From an uncultured Candidatus Melainabacteria bacterium (GTDB lineage Bacteria > Cyanobacteriota > Vampirovibrionia > Gastranaerophilales > Gastranaerophilaceae): a DNA stretch of 64,000 nt. The notes under the pieces were generated by a model. The model saw only the letters and a list, made by a program, of their open reading frames with translations. It did not search any database and was not told where the DNA came from. The stretch is taken from the NCBI GenBank assembly GCA_934692665.1, contig CAKUUG010000004.1, positions 3,681 to 67,680 on the forward strand, written 5' to 3'. Numbering within the stretch: position 1 is the first letter of the stretch; each line of letters begins with the position of its first letter. Of the stretch, positions 33,087 through 40,361 are shown one piece after another. The translations under genes and the position numbers were made by a program.

Positions 33087-34263
33087 TATTTTACCTGACG
33101 AGAACGGATTTTTTGGCGAATTTGGCGGACAATTCGTAAATGACGAATTGAAAGAAGAATTTAAAAAAATAGAAAAAACATTTTTGTTTTTGAAAGATGA
33201 CAAAAATTTCAATGATGAATTGAATTATTTGTTAAAAAATTATGTCGGACGACCAAGCCCTGTTTATTTTGCAAAAAATTTGTCCAAAAAATACGGAAAC
33301 AAAATATTTTTAAAAAGAGAAGACTTAAATCACACAGGTGCACACAAAATCAATCATGCATTGGGTGAGATTTTGCTTGCAAAAAAAATGGGTAAAACAA
33401 AAGTAATCGCAGAAACAGGTGCAGGTCAGCATGGTGTCGCAATCGCAACAGCGGCGGCTTTAATGAATTTGGAATGCGATATTTACATGGGCGAAATTGA
33501 TATTAAAAAAGAAAAACCAAACGTCGATAGAATGAAAATTTTGGGTGCAAATGTAATTTGTGTTTCATCAGGCACTAAAGCATTAAAAGACGCTGTAGAT
33601 AGTGCATTTGTTGCGTATTTGAAAGAATACAAAAGTGCAATTTATGCGATAGGTTCTGCTGTTGGGCCTCATCCGTATCCAATGATGGTTGAATATTTTC
33701 AATCTATTATTGGAAAAGAAGCAAAAAAACAATTTTTTGAACAAACAAACAAAAATCCGGATTTTGTAGTTGCTTGTGTTGGTGGCGGCTCTAATGCTAT
33801 CGGATTATTTAGCGGATTTTTGAATGAAAAAGATGTAAATATTATTGGTGTAGAGCCTTTGGGAAAGGGTTCTAAAATAGGTCAAAATGCCGCAAGCATT
33901 ACTTTTGGAACAACGGGGATAATCCATGGTTTTAGATGTAATTTGCTTCAAAATGAAAAAGGTGAAATCCAAGACGCATACAGTATCGCAAGTGGGTTGG
34001 ACTATCCGGGGGTAGGTCCAAAGCATTGTTATTTAAATAAAATTGGAAGAGTAAAATATGATACGATAGATGATAAAGAAGCAGTTGAAGCGTTTTATGA
34101 ATTGTCATCTTTAGAAGGTATTATTCCTGCTCTAGAAAGTTCTCATGCTGTTGCTTATGCTATAAAAATGTCAAAGAATATGAAAAACAAAAATATTTTA
34201 GTAAATCTTTCAGGCAGAGGCGACAAAGATATTGAATTTGTTTTAAATAATTACAAAAAATAA
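33070..34263 (+). CDS. trpB: Tryptophan synthase beta chain
   Basis: A 397-residue TrpB1-type beta subunit, joining indole and serine to tryptophan with PLP. PLP lysine 93 lies in HTGAHKINHALG. AETGAGQHGVAIAT, the phosphate loop CVGGGSNAIG and the substrate segment LDYPGVGP are all intact. trpA is not adjacent, and neither is any other trp gene; the enzyme may use an alpha subunit encoded elsewhere or salvage indole. AAAGGAG lies 8 bases before the ATG, inside the repressor gene. Confidence 0.96.
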   Translation: METLNNILPDENGFFGEFGGQFVNDELKEEFKKIEKTFLFLKDDKNFNDELNYLLKNYVGRPSPVYFAKNLSKKYGNKIFLKREDLNHTGAHKINHALGEILLAKKMGKTKVIAETGAGQHGVAIATAAALMNLECDIYMGEIDIKKEKPNVDRMKILGANVICVSSGTKALKDAVDSAFVAYLKEYKSAIYAIGSAVGPHPYPMMVEYFQSIIGKEAKKQFFEQTNKNPDFVVACVGGGSNAIGLFSGFLNEKDVNIIGVEPLGKGSKIGQNAASITFGTTGIIHGFRCNLLQNEKGEIQDAYSIASGLDYPGVGPKHCYLNKIGRVKYDTIDDKEAVEAFYELSSLEGIIPALESSHAVAYAIKMSKNMKNKNILVNLSGRGDKDIEFVLNNYKK

Positions 34264-34302
34264 CACATCAAAATTAATTCCTTTTTATTATTTATGTCAT
34301 AA

Positions 34303-34328
34303 AAAACCCCTGAACTTTTTCAGGGGTT
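34303..34328 (-). terminator. Terminator between trpB and the branching enzyme
   Basis: AACCCCTGA/TCAGGGGTT hairpin. On the minus strand it ends in a T-run, so it mainly serves the GH57 gene; it may also slow plus-strand transcription from trpB. Confidence 0.8.
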
Positions 34329-34347
34329 AAAGTTATATTTAATTTTG

Positions 34348-36117
34348 TTATTTTATTGCACCAAGTGCTTTAAATTCGTTTATTCTTTTTTCGCCATATA
34401 ATGGAACAAGACGTTTTTCTTGTTGAGGTATCAAACCTTCATCGATAGGCAAATAAACTCTATAATCAATGTCTGCAAAGCAGTTGTCTATTGATTCAAT
34501 TTCAGACAATTTCTTTTCGTCGATTGAATTGTTTTCTATCATATCTGCTATTGTTTCAAAGCGAGCAACGTGTTCTCTGAATCTGTCTGTTGCATAGTCT
34601 TTTGCTTGCCATGTTGTAATCAAGAACGGCCAATCAGAACTTTGCAACAACAATTCTTCTCTTGCAAGTTGGTTTAAAGCACGTTTCAACAGATTGTCCG
34701 ATGGAACATCTTCGTATTTTGAAACGATATCAATTATACGTTTTTCTGTTGCATGAATAATAGGCCACATCCATTCTGTCAAGTGGTTTTGCCATACCCA
34801 GAAATGTCCACCTTGTCCCCAAGATGATTCAGGAATTTGAATAGCCTCTGTTGGCGGATGAGCTGCCAAATATTCTCCGGCTGTCATCATTTCTACTTCC
34901 GGAACATATTTGTTTAATTTTTTAATTACTTGTTTAATAAATTCGATACCTTCAAACCACCAGTGTCCGTACAATTCTGTATCAAATGACACCATTACAA
35001 GACCTTCTTTGCCATTGTGAGAATTTTTGTAATCATTCAACAAATGGTAAATAAGATTTGTGTAGTGATCAGAGTTTGAATTAACTTGGTTCATTGCGAG
35101 AACTGGGTCGTAGAGCATTTTGTCGCCTAGGTCAGTAGTAGAGGAAGTAATTCTCCAGTAGTGCATACCGGAATTGCAGTCTTTTCTGTGAAATTCTCTA
35201 TATACACCATCTCCTGGGTATCCATCTGCTGCTGACCAAACTTGAAATCCTGCTCTATCGTTTCTACCCATCACGGCAACTTGTGCATCAGGTAACCAAT
35301 AAGCACTATAAGTGTCATATCCGGTTGCCTCTCTTTTTGGTAATGGTATATACTCAATATTTCCGTAAACTCCGATATTTCTACGGTTTCCGATAGAGTT
35401 TCCACCTTCTATTACGTGTGATTCGGTGAAAAAGTATTCTATGTCATTATTCTGTAGTGTTACTTCTATAGCAGGACGCCATTTTTTCTTTCCGTCTTTT
35501 CCTGTGTATTCGTAACCTTGTCTGTATGCACATTCAGGAAGCCAGCACCCTTTTGCTTTTTTGCCAAAAAGTTTTTTTGTTGTGTCTGAACCTACTTTGA
35601 ATTGTGCATTTAAGTTTGTATCTGTTGCAAGAAGTGGTGAAAAACCGTGAGTTGCACCTGATGTTGTAATTTCTATGCAACCCAAGTCTTGCATCCTTTT
35701 GAATCCTGCAATCAAATCTTTGTTAAATTTGTTGATAAATAAATCTTTTATTCTGTTATACCAGTCAAAATAATACTTTGCCAAGTATTTCAAATGTTGA
35801 CTGTGTGCGACTTCTGGGTCAGGATATCTTTCCAAATCCTCAGAAACAGCTTTTATACGTGAATCAAGATAGTCAATAAAACCTTGTTTCAAATGTTCGT
35901 CATTAAGTTGTTCTGCCAAAATCGGAGTAATCCCAACGGTTAATTTTGCTTTGATGCCTTCGTCGTATAATTCAGAAATCATGTTTAATAATGGAACATA
36001 AGTTTCTTCCATACATTCATACAAGCACTCTTCCCCAAATGGCCACATTCCTGCCATTCTATAATATGGAAGGTGCGAGTGCAACATAAAAACAAATTGC
36101 CCTACTTTTTGTGTCAT
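34348..36117 (-). CDS. GH57 1,4-alpha-glucan branching enzyme
   Basis: A 589-residue family 57 protein. The motif HSHLPYY is at residues 13-19. The nucleophile region is GCWLPECAY with Glu195, and the acid region SFDTELYGHWWFEG has Asp379. A C-terminal DUF1957-type helical domain includes LLLQSSDWPFLI. This is the layout of the TK1436/AmyC-like branching enzymes that create alpha-1,6 branches in glycogen and are common in cyanobacteria. It is cytoplasmic. It probably works with the GH57 protein at 17.0-19.2 kb in storage-glucan metabolism. It is monocistronic. Confidence 0.92.
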   Translation of the reverse strand: MTQKVGQFVFMLHSHLPYYRMAGMWPFGEECLYECMEETYVPLLNMISELYDEGIKAKLTVGITPILAEQLNDEHLKQGFIDYLDSRIKAVSEDLERYPDPEVAHSQHLKYLAKYYFDWYNRIKDLFINKFNKDLIAGFKRMQDLGCIEITTSGATHGFSPLLATDTNLNAQFKVGSDTTKKLFGKKAKGCWLPECAYRQGYEYTGKDGKKKWRPAIEVTLQNNDIEYFFTESHVIEGGNSIGNRRNIGVYGNIEYIPLPKREATGYDTYSAYWLPDAQVAVMGRNDRAGFQVWSAADGYPGDGVYREFHRKDCNSGMHYWRITSSTTDLGDKMLYDPVLAMNQVNSNSDHYTNLIYHLLNDYKNSHNGKEGLVMVSFDTELYGHWWFEGIEFIKQVIKKLNKYVPEVEMMTAGEYLAAHPPTEAIQIPESSWGQGGHFWVWQNHLTEWMWPIIHATEKRIIDIVSKYEDVPSDNLLKRALNQLAREELLLQSSDWPFLITTWQAKDYATDRFREHVARFETIADMIENNSIDEKKLSEIESIDNCFADIDYRVYLPIDEGLIPQQEKRLVPLYGEKRINEFKALGAIK

Positions 36118-36341
36118 AATTTTATAAGCCTCCGATTTTTTAATTTATATTATATTTATATCACAAATTATAATAAAAAATAATCATTTAGAATTAGTAC
36201 ATGAGAATAAATTTACTAAAATTAATATAAGTATAAAGAAGTACTATTTTAGTGCATTGTGCGAATGTTATTTTTTAATTAAATTATTTTTTAAAAAATA
36301 GCAAAAAAAATTCTTTACAGTTTTTGTACAACAAAATAGTG
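36118..36341. other. AT-rich intergenic gap
   Basis: A divergent gap between the branching enzyme and the 105-residue gene. Near its right end lies ACAACA-AAATAG-TGTTGT (36329-36346), a small inverted repeat touching the -35 box. No gene is seen. Confidence 0.4.
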
Positions 36342-36370
36342 TTGTTTTTTAATAAAAAAAATGCTATCAT
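36342..36370 (+). promoter_or_regulatory. Promoter of the 105-residue gene
   Basis: TTGTTT (36342-36347), a 17-base spacer and TATCAT (36365-36370). The inverted repeat ACAACA/TGTTGT overlaps the -35 box. Confidence 0.65.
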
Positions 36371-36391
36371 CTATCAAAACGAGGAAAAAAT

Positions 36392-36709
36392 ATGGTAGAT
36401 AACAGAGGTATCACTTCAATTTCTGGAATGTTTAAAGCTGACAATGCTTCTGCAAACAAAATGTCAGATGAAAAGCAAGGTCAAGGCGGAGAATATTTCG
36501 CACAAGAGATGCCTGAAGAAGAAGATCAAATTCAACAAACACCATACCAAGACCGCTCTGCACAATTGAGGGCGTCATTGGATAGTCTTGCAATGATGAA
36601 TGCCGGTTCTATAAATTTTAAACACATTAAATACAACAAAAAAACAAAAGAAGAAAAAGAGCAAAAAGATTCTGAAGAAGAAATAGAAGAATCAGTTTTT
36701 GATGAATAA
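36392..36709 (+). CDS. Small acidic disordered protein
   Basis: A 105-residue protein, very rich in Glu, Gln, Ser and Lys, with no hydrophobic core, membrane segment or signal peptide. The C-terminal quarter is a charged KKTKEEKEQKDSEEEIEES tail. It is probably largely unfolded and may bind a partner. CGAGGAAA precedes the ATG by 6 bases, and both promoter and terminator are clear, so it is a genuine single-gene unit. No family is recognised. Confidence 0.65.
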   Translation: MVDNRGITSISGMFKADNASANKMSDEKQGQGGEYFAQEMPEEEDQIQQTPYQDRSAQLRASLDSLAMMNAGSINFKHIKYNKKTKEEKEQKDSEEEIEESVFDE

Positions 36710-36726
36710 AATAACAAACAAAAAAT

Positions 36727-36761
36727 AAAAAAGAGATTAGTAAATTCTAATCTCTTTTTTT
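36727..36761. terminator. Bidirectional terminator
   Basis: AAAAAGAGATTAG-TAAATT-CTAATCTCTTTTTT hairpin lying between two convergent genes; both strands end in T-runs. Confidence 0.9.
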
Positions 36762-36777
36762 AATGTAAAATTTGTGA

Positions 36778-38013
36778 TTAATCATTTTTGTTTGCGTCGA
36801 TTTTTGTTCCATCCGCCAATTTTTTGTAAACCATATTGCCATCGACATCATAGTGAATTTCTGTGCCGTCAGGATAAATTTCGTCTCTCAAATTGCCGTT
36901 CATGTTGTAGTGTTTTGTGACTCTTTTTTCTGTTATTTCGTAGGTTACTCTACCTTTGTTATCAAAATGCTTTTCAGAAGCATCTGTATATATGTCGGTC
37001 AATTTTCCTGCTTCGTTGTAGAATTCTTTGACTCCGTCAGGAAATTCTATCATTGTCAAATTGTTTGTTTTCTTGTCATAGCGTTTTATTATGCCATCTG
37101 CTGTAATTTCATTTAACAAATTTCCATTGGCATAGTATGTTCTTGATGAGCCATCAGGAAATTCGATACCAGTTAGTCTTCCGTCTTTTCCGTATGAAAG
37201 TCTGGGTTTGTCTAAATGTTCATGACGCATTTGTTTTGTTTCTTTAATGATTTCACCATCTTTGTCATAGAATTTTTCTGTACCACAAGGAAGGACTTTG
37301 CGACGCAATCCTCCGGCTTCATTGTAGTATTTTTTAGTTCCATCGTGAAATTCTTCCATTACTAGTTTGCCTGTTGTTTCATCGTAACGTTTTGTTGTTC
37401 CGTCAACGAAAAGCTCACTTGCGATTTTACCGTTTTCGTGGAATATTTTTAATGTTCCATCAGGAGTTCCCAAAGAAGATAACTTGCCATTTGGTCGATA
37501 TGTAAATCTGGTTTCACCGGAAGAAATGTCATAGATGCCACTGTTTTCTACTTTATACATTTTGCCGTTTCTAATAGAATATTCTTTTGCAAAATTCTTC
37601 GAGCCACTTCTTTCGCTTGATTGCAAAACGCCTTTTTCATATACCAAACTTATATCATCACCGTCTTTTAGAGCACCTTTTACTTCGCCTGAAAAAGGTT
37701 TTCCGTTTGGATAAGTGCAAACACCTTTTTTGATTTGGACATCACCCAAAGATGCTTTGTTGACAAATGTATTGACAGCTTTTTGCGAAGCTTCCAAATC
37801 TACTGAAGGCAATTTTGTACTAGGTGTAGTTTTGACAAAACTATTAGAAAAAACGTTTCTTATTGCATCAAAAAGACCTATTTTCTTTGATGCAAAGCTC
37901 AAATTGTTGCTGTTGTTTACATATTGAGCTTCTTTTGGTACAGATTGATTGTTATTTTTTGCTTTTGCTGTTTGATAAGAATAATTTGAAAAATTGTTGA
38001 CGGCATGAATCAT
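36778..38013 (-). CDS. YwqK/RHS-type repeat protein
   Basis: A 411-residue protein. The N-terminus is Asn/Ser-rich with LSFASKK near residue 37. From about residue 140 to the end there are about eleven repeats of ~21 residues of the kind YYNEAGKLTDIY, FYDKDGEIIKET, RYDETTGKLVMEEF. These are the beta-hairpin units seen in YwqK-like antitoxins and YD/RHS proteins. There is no catalytic domain at the end. It may be a surface or binding protein. The ATG at 38013 is preferred to a GTG three codons earlier because AAAGGAAA is then about 10 bases away rather than two. It is related to the genes at 3949 and 21289. Confidence 0.7.
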   Translation of the reverse strand: MIHAVNNFSNYSYQTAKAKNNNQSVPKEAQYVNNSNNLSFASKKIGLFDAIRNVFSNSFVKTTPSTKLPSVDLEASQKAVNTFVNKASLGDVQIKKGVCTYPNGKPFSGEVKGALKDGDDISLVYEKGVLQSSERSGSKNFAKEYSIRNGKMYKVENSGIYDISSGETRFTYRPNGKLSSLGTPDGTLKIFHENGKIASELFVDGTTKRYDETTGKLVMEEFHDGTKKYYNEAGGLRRKVLPCGTEKFYDKDGEIIKETKQMRHEHLDKPRLSYGKDGRLTGIEFPDGSSRTYYANGNLLNEITADGIIKRYDKKTNNLTMIEFPDGVKEFYNEAGKLTDIYTDASEKHFDNKGRVTYEITEKRVTKHYNMNGNLRDEIYPDGTEIHYDVDGNMVYKKLADGTKIDANKND

Positions 38014-38097
38014 AATAAACACTTTCCTTTCTTTTCATTTTTTACAAGTACGGTAGATGTTTAATTTTGATATCTTTTTATACAATTTTTACAAAAG

Positions 38098-38670
38098 TTA
38101 ATAATTCTTACTTTTTTTCAGATATTTTTTGTATAAATCTATGTAAAATTCTTTGCTGAAGAAATACCCGATTTGTTTAAATGGGATTGGAATTTTTTTG
38201 GTTACAAAATTAAAGAAAAGAAAAATTATGTATGAAGGAAGTATTGTAAGTGCAATATCCATCCCACCCGCTTCATCTGCATCATAATTTAATTTAAACG
38301 TATGCAGATTCAAATAAGAAAAATAATAATAAGCATAACTTATTAATAACAAACACAAAAAGCTCTTCCAAAATTTAAGTTTGGAAAAATACTTAAGTAT
38401 CCCACATAATTTTGCAATAACATAAGTATTAAACACAAAACAAACAATGCCAAATATTATAAAAGCAAATATATCTATTCCATTACCTGTAGGTTCAGGA
38501 TTCAAAAAAGCATCAATTTTAGAAAAACAATTTACGGCAACTCCCATTATAGGACCTGTAATGTATTCAAATATAAACAGTGCAAGCTCTCTCATCACAA
38601 CAAGAAAAATTAAAGAACGAATTATTCCTTCTAATAAAATTTTTTGTTTGTCTGTTAAATTTAGTTCCAT
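38098..38670 (-). CDS. Four-helix membrane protein, candidate immunity protein (copy A)
   Basis: A 190-residue integral membrane protein with about four hydrophobic helices (around residues 15-45, 64-88, 102-120 and 138-155) and a Lys-rich cytoplasmic end (KKYLKKSKN). It overlaps the 3' end of the toxin-like gene by 10 bases, so it is translated with it. A near-identical copy lies in inverted orientation at 39786-40355. Membrane location and tight coupling to a toxin-like gene suggest an immunity protein. I recognise no family, so the role is inferred from context. Confidence 0.7.
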   Translation of the reverse strand: MELNLTDKQKILLEGIIRSLIFLVVMRELALFIFEYITGPIMGVAVNCFSKIDAFLNPEPTGNGIDIFAFIIFGIVCFVFNTYVIAKLCGILKYFSKLKFWKSFLCLLLISYAYYYFSYLNLHTFKLNYDADEAGGMDIALTILPSYIIFLFFNFVTKKIPIPFKQIGYFFSKEFYIDLYKKYLKKSKNY

Positions 38671-38686
38671 ATTTCATCCAATATAT
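38098..38686 (-). repeat. Inverted duplication, left arm
   Basis: This arm contains the membrane-protein gene (copy A) plus the last eight codons of the toxin-like gene. It pairs with 39770-40355 read in the opposite direction; most of the first 100 bases of each arm are identical. Confidence 0.85.
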
Positions 38687-39611
38687 CTTTTGGTATTATT
38701 ATATCATGGATTGTGAAAAATGGTTTTAGAACACCTTTTTCCATTTGGCTAGCTCCGGCTCTAATCAATTTGCTTTTTTCATTTTTATTAAAATCATAAG
38801 TATCATACATTTTGATATGCAGGTTACCTTTTTCATCCAGAAAAATATTTCTAAAATCAGCTTTTCCTATTGCATTGTGAAAATTATTTTTTAGACCAAG
38901 TCCCATTTTGTTGTGTTCCGGAAATCCGGCTGAAAATTCTCCTTTTTGTAAAATTTCTTGTTTGTGACTTTTAACCATATTCAAAAAATCTTCGTTTTGG
39001 ATTAGTCTTTTGACCGGTTCTGAATTTGGTTTGAAATAATAACCTTTGATTTTATTTATATCAAAATTGTAATCTTTAAATTGTTGGGATATTTTTTCTT
39101 TTAAATATTTTTTTTCAGATTCCACTTTTGAATCATTGTAATTGTCTAATGAAATTGTGTCTTTAATATAATTTCTATCTTTCATATCAATACCATGAGC
39201 CAAATCTAACATACCTGCCCCATCAAGTCCTGCAATTACTTTAGCAAACAAATCTAAATGTTCATAATTTTTCCCGATAATTGATTCTATTCTTTCTTGA
39301 GTTACGTATTTTTTTCCTAATTTTTTAATCTTTTCTTTTGCAAGTTTTTTAAGCTCATCTATTGGAGCATACAAAACCTTCGCCGGAGTCGTTACATCTT
39401 TTAGGATATTCAAAAGATGGCTTCTGTATTCTTCTTTAGATTTTACTTTTTTAGATAATTTGCCATATAAAATATCTGCAGGTGATTGTTTTGTTTCAGT
39501 TTTTTCAATTCTACCCTTCAAAACACCTTCGCTATCGGTGTTGCTTTCTCCATCACTAAATGTAAATCTTCCTATTCTGTCACGTGGATGTTTACTTTCG
39601 TCCCAAGTCAT
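38661..39611 (-). CDS. Putative toxin with phage-type HPRD...GRF N-terminal motif
   Basis: A 316-residue soluble protein. It opens with a HPRDRIGRFTF motif at residues 8-18, a short signature seen at the ends of phage minor-head and related toxin proteins. The middle is Lys-rich and helical. The C-terminal part is globular: GLGLKNNFHNAIGKADF, then DEKGNLHIKMYDTYDFN. Its D270-x-Y272-D273 recalls the D-x-Y-D of colicin M-type lipid II hydrolases, although the following His-Arg of colicin M is not seen. The ATG at 39611 has a perfect AGAAGGAGG ribosome site. It is the first gene of an operon with a membrane protein, typical of toxin-immunity pairs. The activity is unproven. Confidence 0.6.
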   Translation of the reverse strand: MTWDESKHPRDRIGRFTFSDGESNTDSEGVLKGRIEKTETKQSPADILYGKLSKKVKSKEEYRSHLLNILKDVTTPAKVLYAPIDELKKLAKEKIKKLGKKYVTQERIESIIGKNYEHLDLFAKVIAGLDGAGMLDLAHGIDMKDRNYIKDTISLDNYNDSKVESEKKYLKEKISQQFKDYNFDINKIKGYYFKPNSEPVKRLIQNEDFLNMVKSHKQEILQKGEFSAGFPEHNKMGLGLKNNFHNAIGKADFRNIFLDEKGNLHIKMYDTYDFNKNEKSKLIRAGASQMEKGVLKPFFTIHDIIIPKDILDEIWN

Positions 39612-39687
39612 ATTTTTTCCTCCTTCTAGGTACATTTTAATTATGAACTATTTTTTTAAAAAACGCATCAAAATAGCCAAAACTCTG

Positions 39688-39699
39688 GACTGTAGTCCA
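39688..39699. promoter_or_regulatory. Short palindrome between divergent toxin and immunity-copy genes
   Basis: GGACT-GT-AGTCC, 18 bases before the -35 box of copy B and 76 bases before the toxin ATG. It is a possible shared operator. Confidence 0.35.
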
Positions 39700-39717
39700 A
39701 AATATCAGGAGTCTGGA

Positions 39718-39745
39718 TTGATAAATTGCAAAAATATGTTATAAT
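39718..39745 (+). promoter_or_regulatory. Promoter of membrane-protein copy B
   Basis: TTGATA (39718-39723), a 16-base spacer and an extended -10 TG-T-TATAAT (39737-39745). Copy B therefore has its own, probably strong, promoter that copy A lacks. Confidence 0.75.
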
Positions 39746-39769
39746 CAGCAAAAAGATGAAAAACAGTGA

Positions 39770-40355
39770 ATATATTGGATGAAATATGGAACTAAATTTA
39801 ACAGACAAACAAAAAATTTTATTAGAAGGAATAATTCGTTCTTTAATTTTTCTTGTTGTGATGAGAGAATTATACTCTTTTATATTTGAATGCATAACGG
39901 GTCCTGTAATGGGAGTTGTTATAAATTGCGTTTCTGAGATTGATGCTTTTTTGAATCCGGAACCTACAGGCAATGGAATGGATATATATGCTTTTATAAT
40001 ATTTTGTATTATTTGCATGGTATCTAATACTTATGTTGTTGCAAAATTATGTGGGATACTTAAGTATTTTTCCAAATTTAAATTTTGGAAGAGCTTTTTG
40101 TGTTTGTTATTAATAAGTTATGCTTGTTATTATTTTTCTTATTTAAATCTACATACGTTTAAACTAAATTTTGATACAAACGACACTCCTGGAGGTTTTT
40201 ATGCTCCGTCGATAATTCCTGTGTATTTGATTTTTCTTTTCTTTAATTTTGTAACCAAAAAAATTCCAATCCCATTTAAACAAATCGGGTATTTCTTCAG
40301 CAAAGAATTTTACATAGATTTATACAAAAAATATCTGAAAAAAAGTAAGAATTAG
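39770..40355 (+). repeat. Inverted duplication, right arm
   Basis: This arm contains copy B of the membrane-protein gene, preceded by ATATTGGATGAAATATGGAA, which in copy A encodes the end of the toxin-like protein (ILDEIWN). The homology ends abruptly at 39770, inside what was once the toxin gene. Confidence 0.85.
39786..40355 (+). CDS. Four-helix membrane protein, candidate immunity protein (copy B)
   Basis: A 189-residue paralog of the 38098-38670 protein. The first 29 residues and the last ~40 are identical. The differences cluster in the second membrane segment and in the loop at residues ~127-140 (NYDADEAGGMDIALT in A, NFDTNDTPGGFYAPS in B), where a periplasmic loop would lie. It stands alone with its own promoter, divergent from the toxin-like gene. 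An orphan immunity gene guarding against a variant toxin is the simplest reading. The 3' end is six bases from the convergent coiled-coil gene. Confidence 0.7.
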   Translation: MELNLTDKQKILLEGIIRSLIFLVVMRELYSFIFECITGPVMGVVINCVSEIDAFLNPEPTGNGMDIYAFIIFCIICMVSNTYVVAKLCGILKYFSKFKFWKSFLCLLLISYACYYFSYLNLHTFKLNFDTNDTPGGFYAPSIIPVYLIFLFFNFVTKKIPIPFKQIGYFFSKEFYIDLYKKYLKKSKN

Positions 40356-40361
40356 TAAAAA

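Noticed and set aside
39668..40018. 116-codon minus-strand frame opposite membrane-protein copy B
   Set aside because: It mirrors a similar shadow frame opposite copy A; both arise because the duplicated gene is conserved on the other strand.
38098..40355. Composite transposon bounded by inverted repeats
   Set aside because: The arms encode membrane proteins, not transposases, and no flanking target duplication was seen.
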